Source: Streptomyces sp. DvalAA-14 (GTDB lineage: Bacteria > Actinomycetota > Actinomycetes > Streptomycetales > Streptomycetaceae). From it: a stretch of 64,000 bases of DNA. This document shows positions 61,275 through 64,000 of the stretch, piece after piece; the first letter of the stretch is position 1, and each line of letters opens with the position of its first letter. The stretch is from positions 1 through 64,000 of the forward strand of contig NZ_FMCH01000423.1 in assembly GCF_900091855.1 (NCBI RefSeq), in the 5' to 3' direction. The position numbers and the translations under genes are program-made. The notes below the pieces were generated by a model. That model saw nothing but the letters and a program-made list of their open reading frames with translations, did no database searches and was not told where the DNA came from.

Positions 61275-62165
61275 TCAGGGGAGGATGACGGACCGGGTCA
61301 GGTTCCGGGGCTGGTCCGGGTCGAATCCCCTGGCCTCGGCGATGGCGACCGCCAGGCGCTGGGCCCGGATGAGGTCGGCGAGCGGGTCGGTGGCCGGTCG
61401 GGCCTGGAGCCGTCCGCCGACGCCGGCCACGTTGTCGGCCAGGCCGTCGGGGAGCGGGCCGAAGGACCAGACGGCGCGGCCGGGGCCGGTGATGCTGATC
61501 GGGCCGTGGCGGTATTCCATCGCCGGGTAGGACTCGGTCCAGGCGCCGGCCGCCTCGCGCATCTTGAGGGCCGCCTCCTGGGCGAGACCGTAGGTCCAGC
61601 CGGTGCCGAGGAAGGTGAACTGCTCGGCTTCCGTCAGCCCGGCGGGCAGCTCGTCCTTGACCGCCGCCCGGGCGTCCGCGATCGCCGAGGTCAGGTCCTC
61701 GCCGAGGTGGGCACGCAGCAACGCCAGCACCGTGGTGGCGAACCGGGTCTGGACGACGGACTGCTCGTCGGCGAAATCGAGGACCACGACCTGATCGGCG
61801 GCGGTCATCACCGGGGTGCCCGGGTCGGCGGTCACGGCGGTGACCGGGATCGAGCCGCGCAGCCGTTCGCAGGCCCGCAGTACCTCGGTGGTGGTGCCGG
61901 AGCGGGTGATGGCCAGCACCCGGTCGTAGCGGCGGCCGAAGGGGAATTCCGAGGCCGCGAAGGCGTCCGTCTCGCCCTGCCCGCTCTGCTCGCGCAGCGA
62001 CGCGTAGGACTGGGCCATGAACCACGAGGTGCCGCAGCCGATCACCGCGACGCGCTCGCCGGGCCGCGGCAGCTTCCCGCTTTCCGCGGCGGCGAGTTCG
62101 ACCGCGCGCTGCCAGCACTCCGGCTGGGTGGCGATCTCGGTGGTGGTCAGGGACGACGCGGACAT
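61275..62165 (-). CDS. SIS-domain sugar isomerase/deaminase (AgaS/GlmS-C-like)
   Basis: The product has 296 residues. The ATG at 62165 follows GTGAGGAGC. Two SIS domains resemble the isomerase half of GlmS without the glutaminase: RVAVIGCGTSWFMAQSYASL, AITRSGTTTEVLRACERLRG, FLGTGWTYGLAQEAALKMREAAGAWTESYPAMEYRHGP, and the end DPDQPRNLTRSVILP. Such proteins convert amino-sugar phosphates to ketose phosphates (AgaS deaminases) or act on fructosamine-like compounds. With the aldolase downstream it forms a short catabolic operon. A repeat-rich operator lies upstream. Confidence 0.85.
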   Translation of the reverse strand: MSASSLTTTEIATQPECWQRAVELAAAESGKLPRPGERVAVIGCGTSWFMAQSYASLREQSGQGETDAFAASEFPFGRRYDRVLAITRSGTTTEVLRACERLRGSIPVTAVTADPGTPVMTAADQVVVLDFADEQSVVQTRFATTVLALLRAHLGEDLTSAIADARAAVKDELPAGLTEAEQFTFLGTGWTYGLAQEAALKMREAAGAWTESYPAMEYRHGPISITGPGRAVWSFGPLPDGLADNVAGVGGRLQARPATDPLADLIRAQRLAVAIAEARGFDPDQPRNLTRSVILP

Positions 62166-62247
62166 CGGTGCTCCTCACGAAGGGGCGGCCAAGGTGCGGC
62201 AGGCGGACGTCGCGCTGCTGCTGTCGTCAGTGTAGATGATTGAACCT

Positions 62248-62272
62248 GCTCGAAACGAGCGTGGAACGAGCA
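62248..62272. promoter_or_regulatory. Repeat operator upstream of SIS-aldolase operon
   Basis: GCTCG-AAA-CGAGC (62249-62261) is a perfect inverted repeat, and a further GAACGAGCA follows at 62264-62272, giving repeated CGAGC units about 11 bases apart. It is typical of repressor sites in sugar operons (DeoR or GntR type). It lies 80-105 bases before the SIS-gene ATG. The regulator is not adjacent. Confidence 0.55.
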
Positions 62273-62374
62273 TAAATGTACAAGGAGTTCGAGCCGGCTC
62301 CGGACCGGGGGCGTGCGGGACCCGGGGTCCGGAGGGCGTGGTGCGCGGGCGGCGCTCCGGAGGCGGCAGGCCGC

Positions 62375-62965
62375 TCAATCGCCGGCGAGATCGTCGGTCG
62401 CGACGCGGGCGGCCCGGGCGGTCCGCAGCAGGAAGTCGGCGATCATGACCAGGTCGGCGTCCTCGTACTCGGAGCAGACCTGGTCCATGGCCCGGTTGAG
62501 CCCGGAGAAGAGAAAGAGGACCTCGGCTTCCTTCTCCTTGACGATCCGGACCAGGATGGCCCGCCGGTCACTCGGATTGGGAGTGCGGACCACCCAGCCG
62601 CCGCGTTCGAGCCGGTCCAGGACGCCGGTGAGGGTGGCCGGGTGCAGTCCGGCGCGCTTCGCCAGCGCGGTCGGACCGATCGGACCGTAACGGCTGACCA
62701 GGTCCAGGCACTCCAGATCGGCGTGCCGGATGTCGAGATGCGTGCCCACCTGATGGGTGAGCAGGGAGAGTTGGACGCTCAGATCGCGCAGACCGTCCTT
62801 TATTCGGGCGGTCAGCCGTCTGCGGCGCCGCGCGGCGGAGGCCGCGGGTGCGGCCGCGGCCACAGGTCGGGCTGCAGGTGGGGGTGGGGGTGCAGGGGTG
62901 GGTGCGGATGCCAAGGAGGGCGCCGATTTCGCTGCCGGCGCGGCTCCGGGGAGGGTGGAATCCAT
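62375..62965 (-). CDS. MarR-family transcriptional regulator
   Basis: The product has 196 residues. The ATG at 62965 follows CGAGGAT; a longer frame from 63097 is less likely. Residues 1-50 are Pro/Ala low complexity ending in RRRRR. The winged HTH spans about 75-165: LTHQVGTHLDIRHADLECLDLVSRYGPIGPTALAKRAGLHPATLTGVLDRLERGGWVVRTPNPSDRRAI (residue region only, typical MarR with DRR wing). The C-terminal helix VATDDLAGD ends it. The target is unknown; no divergent partner is close enough to be obvious. Confidence 0.87.
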   Translation of the reverse strand: MDSTLPGAAPAAKSAPSLASAPTPAPPPPPAARPVAAAAPAASAARRRRRLTARIKDGLRDLSVQLSLLTHQVGTHLDIRHADLECLDLVSRYGPIGPTALAKRAGLHPATLTGVLDRLERGGWVVRTPNPSDRRAILVRIVKEKEAEVLFLFSGLNRAMDQVCSEYEDADLVMIADFLLRTARAARVATDDLAGD

Positions 62966-63146
62966 ACGTGACGATCCTCGTATCGCTCGCTCGCCTTGAT
63001 TGGCCACATGAACGCCGCACGGCCCTTGGCGGCGATCACGATTCCGGCAGCCGGTCGATCCGAATAACCAGCCCTCCGGAGGGTGGCTCAAGCGCACACC
63101 TTCTCACAGCACTCCTTTCAACTCGAAGACTTCCGTGAAACGTTCC

Positions 63147-63182
63147 GCGCCCGCCCGCCTGTGCAGAGGTCGGGCGGGTGCG
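63147..63182 (-). terminator. Hairpin after beta-propeller gene
   Basis: CGCGCCCGCCCG (63147-63158) pairs with CGGGCGGGTGCG (63171-63182) with one mismatch. On the minus strand it lies 66 bases after the stop at 63248. Confidence 0.55.
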
Positions 63183-63247
63183 ATCCGTGGGAATACTGAG
63201 GATGAAAGGGTGGTATGAGGAGCGATGGGTTCATCCGCTCGATTCGA

Positions 63248-64000
63248 TCACCCGGCCGCGATGCCCTCGCCGCCGATGCCCCCGGGCACGGCCACTGACC
63301 CGATCGGCGTCAATGAGCCGCCGTGGCCCACCCGGAACTCGTCCACCGTGCCGGTCGCGCCGGTCTGCGCGTACAGGAAGGCGCCGTCGGAGGAGGCCGC
63401 CGCGTCCACTGTCCCGCCGTCGGTGGCCGTCGTTCCGAGCGGGGTGAGAGCGCCGTGCGGGGCGACCGCGTAGTCGGACAGGGTGCCGCTGCCCGCGTTG
63501 GAGACGTAGAGATCCTTGCCGGTGGCGACCACCCAGCAAGTCGCCTGCTGGCCAGTGGCCGTCGCGCCGAGCCCGGTCAGGCGGCCGTCCCGCCCGAGGG
63601 CGAAGCTGGCCACCGCGTTCGGCCCGGCCTCGGTCACCTGGAGCCGGCCCGCGGAATCGAAGGCGAAGCCGAAGGGGACCGCGTCCGGCGCCGCGGTGAC
63701 CACCGGACGCGGGGCCGGGGCGCCGAAGATGCTCAGCGGGAAGACATCGATGCTGTTGGCCGCGGCCTTGGTGGTGACGACCAGGGCCGAGCCGTCGGGG
63801 GTGAAGGCGATCTGGCCGGGCGTGTGGGTGAACTGCGGCGCGGCGGAGGGATCCAGGCCGAGTCCGCGGTGCCAGGACGGCACCCGCAGCAGCCGGTCGC
63901 CGATCCGCTGGAAGCCCTGGATCGAACCACCGCCGAGGGCGTTGGCGACGTACACCAGGTCGCCGTGGACGCCGATGCTCACGGGGAAGTCGCCCCCGGA
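63248..64000 (-). CDS. Beta-propeller (lactonase-like/YncE-like) protein, C-terminal part
   Basis: The frame is open to the right edge; about 250 residues are visible. Repeated blade motifs include GDLVYVANALGGGSIQGFQRI, GQIAFTPDGSALVVTTKAANSIDVF-type strands, FGFAFDSAGRLQVTEAGPNAVASF, GKDLYVSNAGSGTLSDYAV and GAFLYAQTGATGTVDEFRV. Each fits a seven-bladed propeller of the 6-phosphogluconolactonase/YncE group. The N-terminus is outside the window, so a signal peptide cannot be checked; such proteins in Streptomyces are often secreted. Enzymatic activity is not demonstrated by the visible part. Confidence 0.8.
   Translation of the reverse strand, partial: SGGDFPVSIGVHGDLVYVANALGGGSIQGFQRIGDRLLRVPSWHRGLGLDPSAAPQFTHTPGQIAFTPDGSALVVTTKAAANSIDVFPLSIFGAPAPRPVVTAAPDAVPFGFAFDSAGRLQVTEAGPNAVASFALGRDGRLTGLGATATGQQATCWVVATGKDLYVSNAGSGTLSDYAVAPHGALTPLGTTATDGGTVDAAASSDGAFLYAQTGATGTVDEFRVGHGGSLTPIGSVAVPGGIGGEGIAAG

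Noticed and set aside
58687-62178. Long minus-strand frame (about 1160 codons) opposite the photolyase and in another frame of the aldolase and SIS genes
   Set aside because: Its composition is low-complexity Arg/Pro/Gly, and the real genes in other frames carry clear catalytic motifs.

Overview
This window is high-GC actinobacterial chromosome, almost certainly from a Streptomycetaceae member (Streptomyces or a close relative such as Streptacidiphilus or Kitasatospora). The evidence is an adpA orthologue with a rare TTA leucine codon in its interdomain linker, adpA directly followed by orn, a complete desABCD cluster behind a perfect iron box, and a ceb cello-oligosaccharide locus with CebR boxes. 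From memory of Streptomyces coelicolor, the order orn-adpA-(usp)-glmS-hexosaminidase-desDCBA-acdH-mvaB-carboxylase-TetR-acyl-CoA dehydrogenase-thioesterase-agmatinase follows the SCO2793 to SCO2770 region, and the recD2-like/citA pair resembles SCO2737/SCO2736. So this is core chromosome, with accessory sugar loci at both ends and in the middle.

Left part (1-17.4 kb): a partial multicopper oxidase, a small secreted protein with a class F sortase, a CBM2-GH18 chitinase, the bglC-cebGFE / cebR cellobiose locus, a double-HTH Lrp/AsnC regulator divergent from an inositol-monophosphatase-like gene, a GNAT-like N-acyltransferase and a PaaI-type thioesterase, and a secreted GH64 beta-1,3-glucanase with two F5/8-type-C domains behind a CebR-like palindrome. 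A decayed Rossmann-type gene and a small zinc-ribbon protein follow. The theme is polysaccharide breakdown (cellulose, chitin, beta-1,3-glucan).

Middle (17.7-42 kb): tRNA-His, orn-adpA, a universal stress protein, glmS, a GH20 hexosaminidase convergent with the desferrioxamine operon, then a branched-chain acyl-CoA catabolism block: acdH, HMG-CoA lyase, and a biotin-dependent carboxylase pair that is probably methylcrotonyl-CoA carboxylase. A TetR repressor with a striking inverted-repeat operator separates these from an LCAD/IVD-type dehydrogenase with a TesB thioesterase. A phosphatase-like gene and agmatinase follow.

Right part (42-64 kb): a fused heterodimer-type ABC exporter, a lipoprotein, and a LacI-controlled divergon of a Gfo/Idh/MocA dehydrogenase, a DUF993 aldolase-like protein and two sugar-phosphate-isomerase-like TIM barrels. 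This looks like a complete but undescribed sugar or cyclitol catabolic module and is the best candidate for a new system. Then come RecD2-like helicase, citrate synthase, an SDR, a DedA-like membrane protein, a MerR/AlpA-like HTH, a photolyase, a class II aldolase with a SIS-domain isomerase, a MarR regulator and a partial beta-propeller protein.

Three genes (cebG, the TesB thioesterase and the phosphatase-like gene) each carry a single-base disruption in or beside a short G/C run, and one more gene is both frameshifted and truncated. Either the assembly has homopolymer indels or this strain has lost several functions. Several genes lack a Shine-Dalgarno and have a consensus-like promoter placing the start codon at +1, so leaderless mRNAs are likely.
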